64,000 bases of DNA, taken from the NCBI RefSeq assembly GCF_030269445.1, contig NZ_BSTJ01000017.1:62001-126000 (forward strand). The letters are read 5' to 3'. Origin of the DNA: Actinoallomurus iriomotensis (lineage in GTDB: Bacteria; Actinomycetota; Actinomycetes; Streptosporangiales; Streptosporangiaceae). Shown piece by piece: positions 42,120 to 50,240 of the stretch. The translations under genes were made by a program, and so were the position numbers. The first letter of the stretch is position 1. The number at the start of each line of letters is the position of its first letter. Below the pieces are notes generated by a model that ran no database searches, was not told where the DNA came from, and saw only the letters and a list, made by a program, of their open reading frames with translations.

Positions 42120-43490
42120 CTCGAGGAGAGGCGGGGTTGGCTGATCCTCGCTGTGGTGGGCGAGCGACTCCCCACGCGGGGTGGGGCGGGCCACGGCCGG
42201 CCGAGGGACCCCGTGTGCGGTGCCGTGATGGGGGGACCGCCTGGGGTCACGCCGGGACCGTCCGGCACCGGGGAGGTGCCGTCCGGCTCGACGGTGCGTG
42301 ATCACCACCGGAAACGGATTGCCGGTGGTGATGGTGCCGCCCGGTCCGCGCCGGGCGATGTTGGCGCCGCCGACCAGGTCGCGGTGCCCGCTGAACCCGC
42401 ACCAGGTGCAGGTGAAATTCCGGTTGCTGGGTTTGGGAACCCGCTGGTGACAGGCGGGGCAGGTCGAGGACGTGCCTCGCTCATCCACCAGCGTCAGGTC
42501 GATACCGGCCTGTTCGGCCTTGTCTTTGAGACACCGGGTCAGGTGCCCGATCCGCCAATCACGGACCCGCCGGTTGTGCCGCCGCCCTGCTTCGAGGTTG
42601 AGCACACCGCGCGGGTCCCCGACCACGAGCGTCCCGATCCGGCGTGCGACCGCCCACGTGATGACCTGACGGGCGGCCTCGTGCTGTGCCTGGCGGACCC
42701 GCCGCCGGTGGCGGGCCTCGACCTTGCGCTGCCGGGCCCGATACTTTCGCCATCGCCGTGATCCGGCCTGCCCCGGCTTCGGGGCCCGCCGCGCCACCGC
42801 ACGCCGCCGGTACTTCGCGTCGCGCAGATGCAGATGGGTCTCGGCACGGATCGCCCGCCCCGACACCACCAGCCCCTCACCATCCGGCCCGGCCACCGCG
42901 AACGGGTGGATCACCCCCGGATCGACTCCCGCGACGCGGTGCTGATCGGGCTCCTGACCCGGCGGATAAGCCGCGATGGGGACTTCAGCGGTGACATCAA
43001 TGAACAACCGGCCGCCCTCGGCCACCAGCGTCACCGAGCGCACCTACTCGGGCGGGTAGGGAACCGGCCGGTCCAACCGCACCCAGAACGGAGTGCGCCC
43101 GCGACTGACCGGCAGGCGCAGCCGCAGCCCATCGAGAGTGAATGTGCCGTGGTAGTAGCGCACCGGCATCAACCGGCGTTTCCGCCGAGGGAACCGCGCC
43201 GCCACGTCACCGCCCTTGCGGCGCGCGGCGGTGGCGAACCACGCGTCGCTGTACCGCCGCAGCACCGACCGCGCTCCGGCGGTGTCCAGCTCTCCGAACG
43301 TGCCCGGCCCCGACGCCGACAACTCCCGGCACAACTCCTGATAACCCGTTACCGGCCGCAGCCCGCGTTGCCGCCGCCACCGGTTCATATCAAGCACACA
43401 CGCCCACACATCCCCCGCCGAGACCAGCAACCCGAAACACCGACGCCGCTGCCCGGCCGACACACGCAGACCCGCCCGGGCGGTCCGCAT
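42105..43490 (-). pseudogene. tnpB: tnpB (OrfB) RNA-guided nuclease with an in-frame amber codon
   Basis: 461 codons from the ATG at 43490. Both halves are in the same frame, split only by a TAG at 43044-43046 (codon 149) where Gln (CAG) would fit between PYPPE and VRSVT. Downstream, RuvC motif I Asp190 (GVDPG), motif III Asp371 (GHRDLVGGANIA) and a four-Cys zinc ribbon (344, 347, 361, 364) are intact. The canonical motif II Glu is replaced by Gly-Asp (VVGDPRG), and a Glu 46 residues later (VDERGTSSTC) may take its place, as in catalytically rearranged TnpBs. A GTG follows the TAG directly, so the second part could be restarted. Confidence 0.85.
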
Positions 43491-43586
43491 CACCACCCGC
43501 CCACCATCATCACGTCGAGGCACCAAACGATTACAGCAAGCGCCTACGACAAAAACCGGCCCTCCATCCAACCGCATCTGACGAGA

Positions 43587-43612
43587 GCAAACGTGGCCTG
43601 ATGAGGCACTAG
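43587..43612 (-). repeat. right terminal inverted repeat
   Basis: On the minus strand it begins CTAGTGCCTCATCAG and ends ACGTTTGC, matching the left repeat at 21 of 26 bases. Its terminal CTAG contains the stop codon of the neighbouring membrane-anchored gene. Confidence 0.75.
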
Positions 43613-44739
43613 CGGCGGGTGAACACCGGGTCCCACGAGTTCACGATGCCCAGCGCCTTGTAGCCGGTGAGCGGAACGCTCGTCCTGCCGTCGATGCTCA
43701 TCAGGACGTACCGGTGGCTCAGAGTGCGCGGTCCGCCGCACTCGGCCAGGTCACAGGTCACGGCGATGACATGGGTGTCGTCGGCCCAGGCGACCAGTTG
43801 CATGACCGGTAGTCGGCTCACCGTCCGGCCGTTCGTGTCCGCGATGCCGAGGCCGGGTGACGCACCCCCGTGCGTGGCGATCAGGCGGCCGTTCGGGGAG
43901 ATCCCGGCCTCCTCCAGCGAGTCCGCCTCGTGCGCGGGGGCCGGCCGCCGTACTCCGTTCAGGTCGTAGAAGAGCCTGGTGGGCGGGTTGAAGCTCATGG
44001 TCGTGGCCCAGATCAGGGTGCCGTCCCTGCTCCAGCCGAGGTCCTGTCGCCCGTTGGGGTCGGCGCGGTTGAACAGGAGGCTGTGGAAGTGCGCCTCCCC
44101 GGACCGGGGATCGACCACGATGAACCCGGTTCGCGCTCCCGTGCCCTTGTGGTACTGCGCGTCCGGGTCGGTGGCGTACGTCGTCACGAGCAGCCGCCGC
44201 CCGTCCGGAGACCAGGCCAGGCCGCCCGCCGCCGCCTTGAGCGGGATCCAGCGGGTCACCCGCTGCGTCTTCATGTCCAGGATGCCGACACGCGCGGACG
44301 GCAGCGGCCCGTCGAGGACGGCGGCCTGCCGCAGGCCCGGCGCCACCGCGAGCCACGCCCAGGGGACCTTCCGGTATCCGCCCGACGCGGGATCGTAGAG
44401 GTACCAGGTGTAGACGACCTTCTTCCCGCTGACCCGGAGTGTCCGGTAGGTGGAGAGGGCGACCTGGCCGGCGGCGACGAGACGCTTGGGCGGCGCGTCG
44501 TTCGGGTCGGTCCGCAGCGAGGTGTCCACGGGGTGGGTCGCCGGACGCGGCCCGCCCTGCACGCCGACGGTCACTCCGGCGACGATGAGGAGCACCGCCG
44601 CCGCGACGACGAGCACGGCCCTCGTCGTCCGCCGTCCGGTGCGGCGCCGGCCCAGCGCCCGGTCGGCGAGCCCGCCCGGCACCCGTGCCTCGGTGGACCA
44701 TTCGTCGAGGACCCGCCGTACGTAGGTCTCGGTGTTCAC
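43609..44739 (-). CDS. membrane-anchored TolB-like beta-propeller protein (SigE-operon partner)
   Basis: 376 aa from a GTG at 44739 that overlaps the sigma-factor stop (GTGA). A short cytosolic head with VRRVLDEWSTEARVPGGLAD precedes one membrane helix (AVLVVAAAVLLIVAGVTVGV). The outer part has WD40/TolB-like strands: GGLAWSPDGRRLLVTTYATD, LGWSRDGTLIWATTMSFN and AGISPNGRLIATHGG. Such proteins accompany SigE-family ECF factors in actinomycetes and may act as anti-sigma or sensor. The TAG stop lies within the CTAG of the adjoining mobile element. Confidence 0.82.
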   Translation of the reverse strand: MNTETYVRRVLDEWSTEARVPGGLADRALGRRRTGRRTTRAVLVVAAAVLLIVAGVTVGVQGGPRPATHPVDTSLRTDPNDAPPKRLVAAGQVALSTYRTLRVSGKKVVYTWYLYDPASGGYRKVPWAWLAVAPGLRQAAVLDGPLPSARVGILDMKTQRVTRWIPLKAAAGGLAWSPDGRRLLVTTYATDPDAQYHKGTGARTGFIVVDPRSGEAHFHSLLFNRADPNGRQDLGWSRDGTLIWATTMSFNPPTRLFYDLNGVRRPAPAHEADSLEEAGISPNGRLIATHGGASPGLGIADTNGRTVSRLPVMQLVAWADDTHVIAVTCDLAECGGPRTLSHRYVLMSIDGRTSVPLTGYKALGIVNSWDPVFTRR

Positions 44740-45248
44740 TGCCGGACCTCCTTCAAGGTCTCTTTCAGCTCGGGGGCCAGGACGCGCAGGCGCGCGAGCG
44801 ACCGGTGGGTGGTGCTGCGGACGGTGCCGACGCTGCAGTCGAGCAGCCGGGCGACCTCCGCCTCGGGCAGGTCCTCGAAGAACCGGAGCACGAGCACGGC
44901 GCGCTGCCGGGACGTCAGCCGCGACAGCGCCGCCCGTACGGCCATCTTCAGGTCCACCGCGGACGTGCCGTCCTCGCGCGCCTCGTCGGGAGGCGCGGCG
45001 ACGTTGGTCTCGTGCCGGTGCCACTTGAGCCGCCACCAGCTCACCTGTTGGCGGTAGATCACCTGCCGGACGTAGCTCTCGGGGCTGTCGACGGACCGCC
45101 AGCGCGTCGCCAGCTTCGCGAGCGCGGTCTGCAGCAGGTCCTCGGCGGCGTGCTGATCGCCCCCGGTGAGCAGGAAGGCGAGACGCATCAACGCGGGCGA
45201 CCGCGCCTCCACGAACTCACGAAAATCACGCTCGACCACCGCGTCCAT
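44736..45248 (-). CDS. SigE-family ECF RNA polymerase sigma factor
   Basis: 170 aa, ATG at 45248 with GGAGG upstream (a GTG two codons earlier would overlap that site). Region 2 has RDFREFVEARSPALMRLAFL and AAEDLLQTALAKLATRW; region 4 has LTSRQRAVLVLRFFEDLPEA and EVARLLDCSVGTVRSTTHRS. This is the SigE-like actinobacterial ECF clade. It is cotranslated with the membrane propeller protein, its likely regulator. Confidence 0.93.
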   Translation of the reverse strand: MDAVVERDFREFVEARSPALMRLAFLLTGGDQHAAEDLLQTALAKLATRWRSVDSPESYVRQVIYRQQVSWWRLKWHRHETNVAAPPDEAREDGTSAVDLKMAVRAALSRLTSRQRAVLVLRFFEDLPEAEVARLLDCSVGTVRSTTHRSLARLRVLAPELKETLKEVRQ

Positions 45249-45392
45249 CGCCACCTCCGGGTCTGTCTACTCCTCAGACGCGCGAAGGTGGCCGTCGCTA
45301 TGTCACCGTTCCGGCGGACGTGGCCGTACGAGGCCCCTGTCGTGTCCACCAGTTCGTCGAACCCCGGGGAGGCCGGTGGCGTCTGAGGGGGC

Positions 45393-46097
45393 ATGAGCCC
45401 AAGATGCGAACGGTGTGACGGGCCGCTGGTCCCCGTGGAGTACGGCATGCCCATCGACGACGAGCCGTACCGGCGCCACGAACGTCGCGAGATCTACTTC
45501 ACCGGCGGGTGCATGGGCGGACCGGAGCCGTGGTGGTGCTGGTCGTGCGAGAGGTTCGCCGACCCCGAACCGCGTCCCCCGCACTCGCTGACCGTGGAGG
45601 GCTACCAGCTCTCCGTGCTCGACGTCATGCGCCGCATCGCTCCGGAGGCCCGCTTCGACCCGCCGGCGCCCTACGACGACCCGCCGGCTCACCTGGTGGA
45701 GGACGCCGGCCGGTGGAGCGCGCTGGAGATGCCGAAGATCAAGGACCTGGCGGCGGTCCTGGGCGACCCGGTCAGCGGTGGCTCCTGCCGGCACCGGTTC
45801 GTCCTTCCGCTGTGGCCCGACTTCTGGCTTGAGCACACGAGCCTGGACACCGAGGTCGCGCAGTACGTCGTCGACCGGCGGTTCGTGCGCAGGTCGGGCG
45901 CGCCGATGCGCTCAGCGGACGATCTGCGCCCGTGGTCCGTCCTGCGGCCGGAGGCCGAGGCGTTCTTCGGCTGGGAGCCCACCCGGATGCCCAACGCGTA
46001 CTTCCACGTCGTGCCGTTCGAGCTCGAAGGACGCCCGATGAAGGCGTATTTCGTCCATGACCTCCTGATCCAGGTCGCGAAGTCCTCGGAGGACTAG
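45393..46097 (+). CDS. hypothetical protein with an N-terminal four-Cys knuckle
   Basis: 234 aa. CERC near the start (C5, C8) and a later WCWSC pair (about 48-51) can form a zinc ribbon. The rest is soluble, with DVMRRIAPEARFDPP, LPLWPDFWLEHTSLD and FHVVPFELEGRPMKAYFVHD. No family is recognised. It stands alone between the sigma-factor operon and the convergent response regulator, with 6 bp between stops. Confidence 0.65.
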   Translation: MSPRCERCDGPLVPVEYGMPIDDEPYRRHERREIYFTGGCMGGPEPWWCWSCERFADPEPRPPHSLTVEGYQLSVLDVMRRIAPEARFDPPAPYDDPPAHLVEDAGRWSALEMPKIKDLAAVLGDPVSGGSCRHRFVLPLWPDFWLEHTSLDTEVAQYVVDRRFVRRSGAPMRSADDLRPWSVLRPEAEAFFGWEPTRMPNAYFHVVPFELEGRPMKAYFVHDLLIQVAKSSED

Positions 46098-46103
46098 CCG
46101 GCG

Positions 46104-46769
46104 CTACTGCGGCCGTGGCCGTACGAGGCCCTTGTCGTAGGCGAAGATCACGAGCTGGACGCGGTCGCGGGCCTGGAGCTTGGTCATGATCCGGTGCACG
46201 TACGTCTTGGCGGTGGCCGGGCTGAGGTGCAGCGCGCCCGCGATCTCCTCGTTGGTGAGGCCGACGGCGATCTGCGTGAGCACCTCGCGCTCGCGTTCGC
46301 TGAGGATGTCCAGCTCCGGCGTCGGCTCGGCGGGAGCGGGCTGCGCGGCGAACTCCCTGATCACCCGGCCCGTCAGGCCGCGGCCGAGCAGGCCCTCACC
46401 GGAGGCGACCACCCGGATCGCCTCCAGCAGCTCATCGGGCGCGGTGTCCTTCAGCAGGAAGCCCGCGGCGCCCGCCCGCAGCGCGCCGAAGATGTAGTCG
46501 TCGTGCTCGAACGTGGTGAGGATCAGCACGTGCGCGCCGCGCAGCGCCGGGTCGTCGGTGATGCGGCGGGTCGCCTCGATGCCGTCCATTCCCGGCATCC
46601 GGATGTCCATGAGGATCACGTCCGGCGACGTCGCACGCGCCCCTTCGACGGCCGCCTTGCCGTCGGCGGCCTCACAGACCACGTGCATGTCCTCGGTCGA
46701 GTCGATGAGGAGCTTGAAGCCGGCGCGTACGGTCGTCTGATCGTCGGCCAGCAGGACACGGATCGTCAT
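46104..46769 (-). CDS. NarL/LuxR-family response regulator
   Basis: 221 aa. Receiver domain with Asp55 in VILMDIRMPG, LTTFEHDDY and LKDT; LuxR helix-turn-helix at about 150-210, with LSEREREVLTQIAVGLTNEE then IAGALHLSPATAKTYVHRIM. The ATG overlaps the kinase stop (ATGA). Third NarL-type pair in the window. Confidence 0.93.
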   Translation of the reverse strand: MTIRVLLADDQTTVRAGFKLLIDSTEDMHVVCEAADGKAAVEGARATSPDVILMDIRMPGMDGIEATRRITDDPALRGAHVLILTTFEHDDYIFGALRAGAAGFLLKDTAPDELLEAIRVVASGEGLLGRGLTGRVIREFAAQPAPAEPTPELDILSEREREVLTQIAVGLTNEEIAGALHLSPATAKTYVHRIMTKLQARDRVQLVIFAYDKGLVRPRPQ

Positions 46770-47902
46770 GGACGGGACTCCTTCAGAGGCAGGCGGGCGT
46801 GCACACGGAAGCCGCCGCCTGGCAGTGCCGTGGTGTTGAGACGTCCACCGGTCGCGGCGACGCGCTCACGCATGCCCTGGATACCCAGGCCGTACGAGGC
46901 TTGATCACTCATCTCGACCGGCCTGCCGTCATTGGTGACCGCGACGTCCAGGCTGTCCGGGGCGAAGGTGAGCGTCACCGCGACCTTCATGACGTCGCGG
47001 GCGTGACGTTTGACGTTGGTGAGGCTCTCCTGGACGATGCGGTACACGGTGAACCCGACGATCGCCGGGACCTCGGTGGGCCGCCCCGACTCGTGCAGGG
47101 TCACCGGCAGGCCGGCCGCCCGGCTCTGGTGGACCAGGTCGGGCAGGTCGTCCAGGCCGAGCCCGGGGCGTTTCAGCGGCTCCGCGGTGCCGCGCAACAG
47201 GCTGAGCGTCCGGCGGATCTCCCCCAGAGCGGAGTTGCTGACGCCGTTGATCGTCTCCAGCGCCTCGCGGCCCGCCTTGGGATCCTCCTCGACGAACCGG
47301 GCGCTGACCGAGGACGTCACGCTGATCGACATCAGCGCGTGCCCCACGATGTCGTGCAGCTCCCGGGCGATGCGCAGGCGTTCTTCGGTGACCCGCCGAC
47401 GCGCCTCGTCCTCGCGCTCGCGTTCGGCCCGCTCGGCGCGCTCCTCCGCGCCCAGGACGTAGGTGCGCTGGATCCGCACCCAGGCACCGGCGAGCACGGC
47501 CAGCGGAACGGCCGCGAGGGTGCCGAGGTTCTCGATGTCGTAGGAGGGGATCCGCGTGAAGATCTCGGCGACGACGAAGCCGACGATCGGGGTGGCGATC
47601 GCGGTCATCAGCGCCTGGCCGCGCCCGCAGTAACGGCCGACCGCGTAGAGGGCGACGAGGTCCGCCGGACTCGCCGGGTAGCTGTGTCTCAGGAGTGCCG
47701 CGATGAAACCCGAGAGAATGAGACATGCGATAAGGGTGGGAATGGGGAAACGCTTTCGGGCGAGCAGTGCCAGTGCGGCCAGCGCGGACAGAATGAGCGC
47801 GGGTGCGGTATGACCACGCCCGTGTAGATAAGGTAGATACACGGCGAAGACCCCGGCCGACAAGAGCAGGTCGGCAAGGGTGACCAGCCGTTTGGCCCTC
47901 AA
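46766..47902 (-). CDS. NarL-type sensor histidine kinase
   Basis: 378 aa with a TTG start at 47902, 6-7 nt after AAGGGG. Four or five membrane helices in residues 8-150 with few extracellular loops, then a coiled-coil rich in Glu and Arg, HisKA_3 (ERLRIARELHDIVGHALMSI) and HATPase_c (ESLTNVKRHAR, YGLGIQGMRERV). The sensor part suggests detection within the membrane. Regulator partner overlaps downstream. Confidence 0.88.
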   Translation of the reverse strand: MRAKRLVTLADLLLSAGVFAVYLPYLHGRGHTAPALILSALAALALLARKRFPIPTLIACLILSGFIAALLRHSYPASPADLVALYAVGRYCGRGQALMTAIATPIVGFVVAEIFTRIPSYDIENLGTLAAVPLAVLAGAWVRIQRTYVLGAEERAERAEREREDEARRRVTEERLRIARELHDIVGHALMSISVTSSVSARFVEEDPKAGREALETINGVSNSALGEIRRTLSLLRGTAEPLKRPGLGLDDLPDLVHQSRAAGLPVTLHESGRPTEVPAIVGFTVYRIVQESLTNVKRHARDVMKVAVTLTFAPDSLDVAVTNDGRPVEMSDQASYGLGIQGMRERVAATGGRLNTTALPGGGFRVHARLPLKESRP

Positions 47903-48062
47903 GGTCGCCCCTTCGCAGCCACATTGTGTTCCTTGGTCGGGGCCTGCCCGACCAAACCTGCGGTCCACCACCCAGTAGAGCCCACGAAGCCGCAAAGTAG
48001 CAGGTCAACCGTGGTTGTACGGCGAAGTGTCACCCTGGGGTGGACGGCTTCACCCTTGCGGG

Positions 48063-48075
48063 CTACGTAACGTAG
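48063..48075. promoter_or_regulatory. 13-bp palindrome upstream of the kinase gene
   Basis: CTACGT-A-ACGTAG, perfect 6-bp arms, between the sRNA terminator and the kinase start, 160 nt upstream of the TTG. Possible operator. The remainder of 47903-48100 shows no other element. Confidence 0.4.
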
Positions 48076-48100
48076 TGGCTGCAGGACCCCACAGACCAAC

Positions 48101-48266
48101 AAAAAGGCCTGGCGCGTCGCGATGAATTGGGGGATTCAACGGGGGACGCGACGCGAAGGCCGTTCCCAGGGGCCTTGGATCTGTACCCGTCCAGGCCGCA
48201 GGAAAGCGAGCGTTCGCGGGTCGGGACTTCTTTGGGGGAAGGAGTCGACCGCCCGCGAACGCTCGC
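48101..48266 (-). ncRNA. 6C-like small RNA with two C-loop hairpins
   Basis: On the minus strand, a perfect 15-bp stem (48252-48266 with 48206-48220) closes a 31-nt loop containing CTCCTTCCCCC. After a 44-nt linker comes a second stem of 13 bp (48148-48161 with 48106-48120, one small bulge) whose inner hairpin (GAAT/ATTC arms) shows CCCCC in the loop, followed by TTTTT: an intrinsic terminator. Two stem-loops each exposing a run of C is the definition of the actinobacterial 6C RNA motif, though the runs here are five, not six. It lies between rlpA and the kinase gene. C-rich loops can pair with Shine-Dalgarno sequences. Confidence 0.6.
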
Positions 48267-48318
48267 ATTTCCGTTTCTAGATCATTTCTTGGTGTGGCCC
48301 GCGGATTCTGTTGAGCGT

Positions 48319-48903
48319 TCAGACTTTCGCGAGGACCTCGTATTTGACCGGGATGACCCCTGAGGCGAGGCCGCCGACCGCCTGCATCGCCGCGCTGGAC
48401 AGGTCCAGGCAGCGCCCGGCGACGAACGGGCCCCGGTCGTTGATCCGCACGACCACCGAGCGGTCGTTGTTGCGGTTGGTCACCCGGACCTTCGCGCCGA
48501 TCGGCAGCGACTTGTGCGCCGCGGTGAGGGCGTCCGGATCGATCGCCTCCCCGCTCGCGGTCCGCCCGCCGCCGGTGCCGTAGTAGGACGCCTCACACGC
48601 GCCGTGCGCGAGGACCTTGGCGTGCCGCTTCTTCTTGGCGACCGGCGTCGCCGTCGGCGTGTCGCTGGGCTCCGGCGTCGGCGTGGCGATCGGCGTGCGG
48701 TCCTGGTCGCGGCTGGCCCGATCGAGCGGCCGCGGCGGGTCGGCGGCGGCGCGGGCCTTCGGCTGTGCCGACGAGGAGCGGGCCCCGGTCACCGCGACGG
48801 TGATCGCGGCGAGTGCGACCACGGCGAGCCCGGCGGCGGCGATGAGAGCGGTACGGAGTCTCTTCGGTGTCGCAGTCTGACGATGTCGGCCGGATCTACC
48901 CAC
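48319..48903 (-). CDS. rlpA: RlpA-like double-psi beta-barrel protein
   Basis: 194 aa from the GTG at 48903, 7 nt after AAAGGA; an ATG at 48933 is an alternative. An N-terminal signal anchor (RTALIAAAGLAVVALAAITV) is followed by a Thr/Pro-rich spacer. The C-terminal RlpA/expansin-like DPBB has ASYYGTGGGRTASGEAIDPD, LPIGAKVRVTNRNNDRSVVV and RINDRGPFVAGRCLDLSSAA, including the Asp of the lytic site. Cell-surface peptidoglycan-modifying enzyme or binding protein. The 231-bp spacer before it has no recognised riboswitch. Confidence 0.88.
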   Translation of the reverse strand: MGRSGRHRQTATPKRLRTALIAAAGLAVVALAAITVAVTGARSSSAQPKARAAADPPRPLDRASRDQDRTPIATPTPEPSDTPTATPVAKKKRHAKVLAHGACEASYYGTGGGRTASGEAIDPDALTAAHKSLPIGAKVRVTNRNNDRSVVVRINDRGPFVAGRCLDLSSAAMQAVGGLASGVIPVKYEVLAKV

Positions 48904-49134
48904 AAAGGGGTCCTTTGGTCGGGGACAGGACATCGGGCCCCGTCGGCAGAACCGTCGGCCCCCGATCGACACGAGCCGTCCAGGCCCCGCGCACGAGTCA
49001 CCGACCCTAGGGGTCCACGCCGCTTGGTCACGTCCAAGGCACTGGTTTTTGTGCCCCATCTCACGGCGTGTTGGCCCGGAAACGATGATCGTATTACTCG
49101 CCGGAGGCAGAATGTGGCGAAGTGTCGCGGCGGC

Positions 49135-50211
49135 TCAGCGGCTGTGGTGCATGCGGTCGTGGATGGCTCGCGCGGACTCCAGGGCCGCCTCCCGAAAGCG
49201 GGGCGCGACGGCGAAGAAGCTCAGGTAACCGTGGACCAGGTCGGCCTCGCGGTGCAGGGTCACCGTCGCGCCGGCCTGCCGCAGTTTCTCCGCGTACTGC
49301 TCGCCTTCATCCCGCAGCGGGTCGAATCCGGCGGTCGTGATGTACGCCGGCGGGATCGAGGCGTCCACCTCGCCCAGCAGCGGGGAGAGCCGCGGGTCGG
49401 ACCGATCGGCCGACGCGGCGTACTGGTCCGCGAACCAGGTGATCTCCCGGTCGGTGAGGAGGAGCCCGTCGGCGAACAGGTCCCGCGAGGGGTGGCGCCG
49501 GGTGAAGTCGGTGGCGGGATAGAACAAGAACTGGTGTGACGGGCGCGGGCCTTTTCCGCGGGCGGCGACCTGGGCGAGTACGGCTGCGAGATGGCCGCCG
49601 GCGCTGTCGCCTCCGACGGCGATCCGTGACCGGTCGACGCCCAGGTCATCGGCGTGCCGGTGGGCATGTTCGAACGCGGCCATCGTGTCCTCGACGGCGG
49701 CGGGGAAGGGATGGTCGGGTGCCAGGCGGTAGTCGACGGACATGATCTTCACCTGCGCGTGGTGCGCGAGGAAGGACACGGTGGAGTCGTAGGAGGTGCG
49801 GCTGCCGATGACGAATCCACCGCCGTGGAAGAACACCAGCAGGGGAGCAGGCGTGGTGAGGTGGCGCGGCGTGTAGAGGGTCGCCTCCAGGCCGCCGTGA
49901 GCGGTGTCGATGGCGATGTCTTCGCTGCGGATGTCCGTGTAACGCGGCCCTGCCAGCGCGTGCCGGCCGTTCTCCATGGCCGCGCGGGATTCTTCCGGTG
50001 ATTCGTTGACGACGAGGGAGAAACCGGTGCGACGGCTCATCTCGGTCAGCAGTTGTGCGTCGAGACCCAGTGTCCGCCCGTCGATCTGGACGGCGGGTCC
50101 GGCCAAGCGCCGCTTGACGGGTGCGGGGAGCCGGAAGACGAGCCGCATGACGATCTTCTGGATCAACGCCGGGAGCGGGGGACGACCGGAGTCGTTGCCG
50201 GTTCGGGGCAT
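49135..50211 (-). CDS. HSL-family alpha/beta hydrolase (lipase/esterase)
   Basis: 358 aa, ATG at 50211 with GAGG upstream. Hormone-sensitive-lipase family: oxyanion motif VFFHGGGFVIGS, nucleophile elbow GGDSAGGHLAAVL, catalytic Asp in AGFDPLRDEGE and His in LVHGYLSF. Cytoplasmic esterase for short acyl chains or lipid esters. It lies 29 bp after the diiron-protein gene on the same strand, so they are probably one transcript. Confidence 0.92.
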   Translation of the reverse strand: MPRTGNDSGRPPLPALIQKIVMRLVFRLPAPVKRRLAGPAVQIDGRTLGLDAQLLTEMSRRTGFSLVVNESPEESRAAMENGRHALAGPRYTDIRSEDIAIDTAHGGLEATLYTPRHLTTPAPLLVFFHGGGFVIGSRTSYDSTVSFLAHHAQVKIMSVDYRLAPDHPFPAAVEDTMAAFEHAHRHADDLGVDRSRIAVGGDSAGGHLAAVLAQVAARGKGPRPSHQFLFYPATDFTRRHPSRDLFADGLLLTDREITWFADQYAASADRSDPRLSPLLGEVDASIPPAYITTAGFDPLRDEGEQYAEKLRQAGATVTLHREADLVHGYLSFFAVAPRFREAALESARAIHDRMHHSR

Positions 50212-50240
50212 CGGATCGACCTCGTGAGGACTTGTCAGGG

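Larger units (their letters stand above)
42094..43612 (-). mobile_element. TIR-bounded element carrying tnpB
   Basis: About 1.52 kb between two 26-bp inverted repeats that match at 21 of 26 positions and both begin CTAGTGCC. The only gene inside is tnpB; there is no tnpA. CTAG at each outer edge suggests insertion at a TA within CTAG, the target preference of IS630/Tc1-type DDE elements, with TA duplicated. The element may therefore be a non-autonomous passenger moved in trans. IS200/IS605 elements, the usual home of tnpB, lack such TIRs. Confidence 0.7.

Noticed and set aside
42105-43043. Second half of tnpB as an independent gene with its own GTG start
   Set aside because: It is in the same frame as the first half and directly after a single TAG, so one interrupted gene is simpler; a restart is mentioned only as a possibility.
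48904-49134. c-di-AMP (ydaO-type) riboswitch ahead of rlpA
   Set aside because: RlpA and other wall-remodelling genes of actinomycetes often have one, but none of the conserved ydaO core segments can be found in this 231-nt leader.
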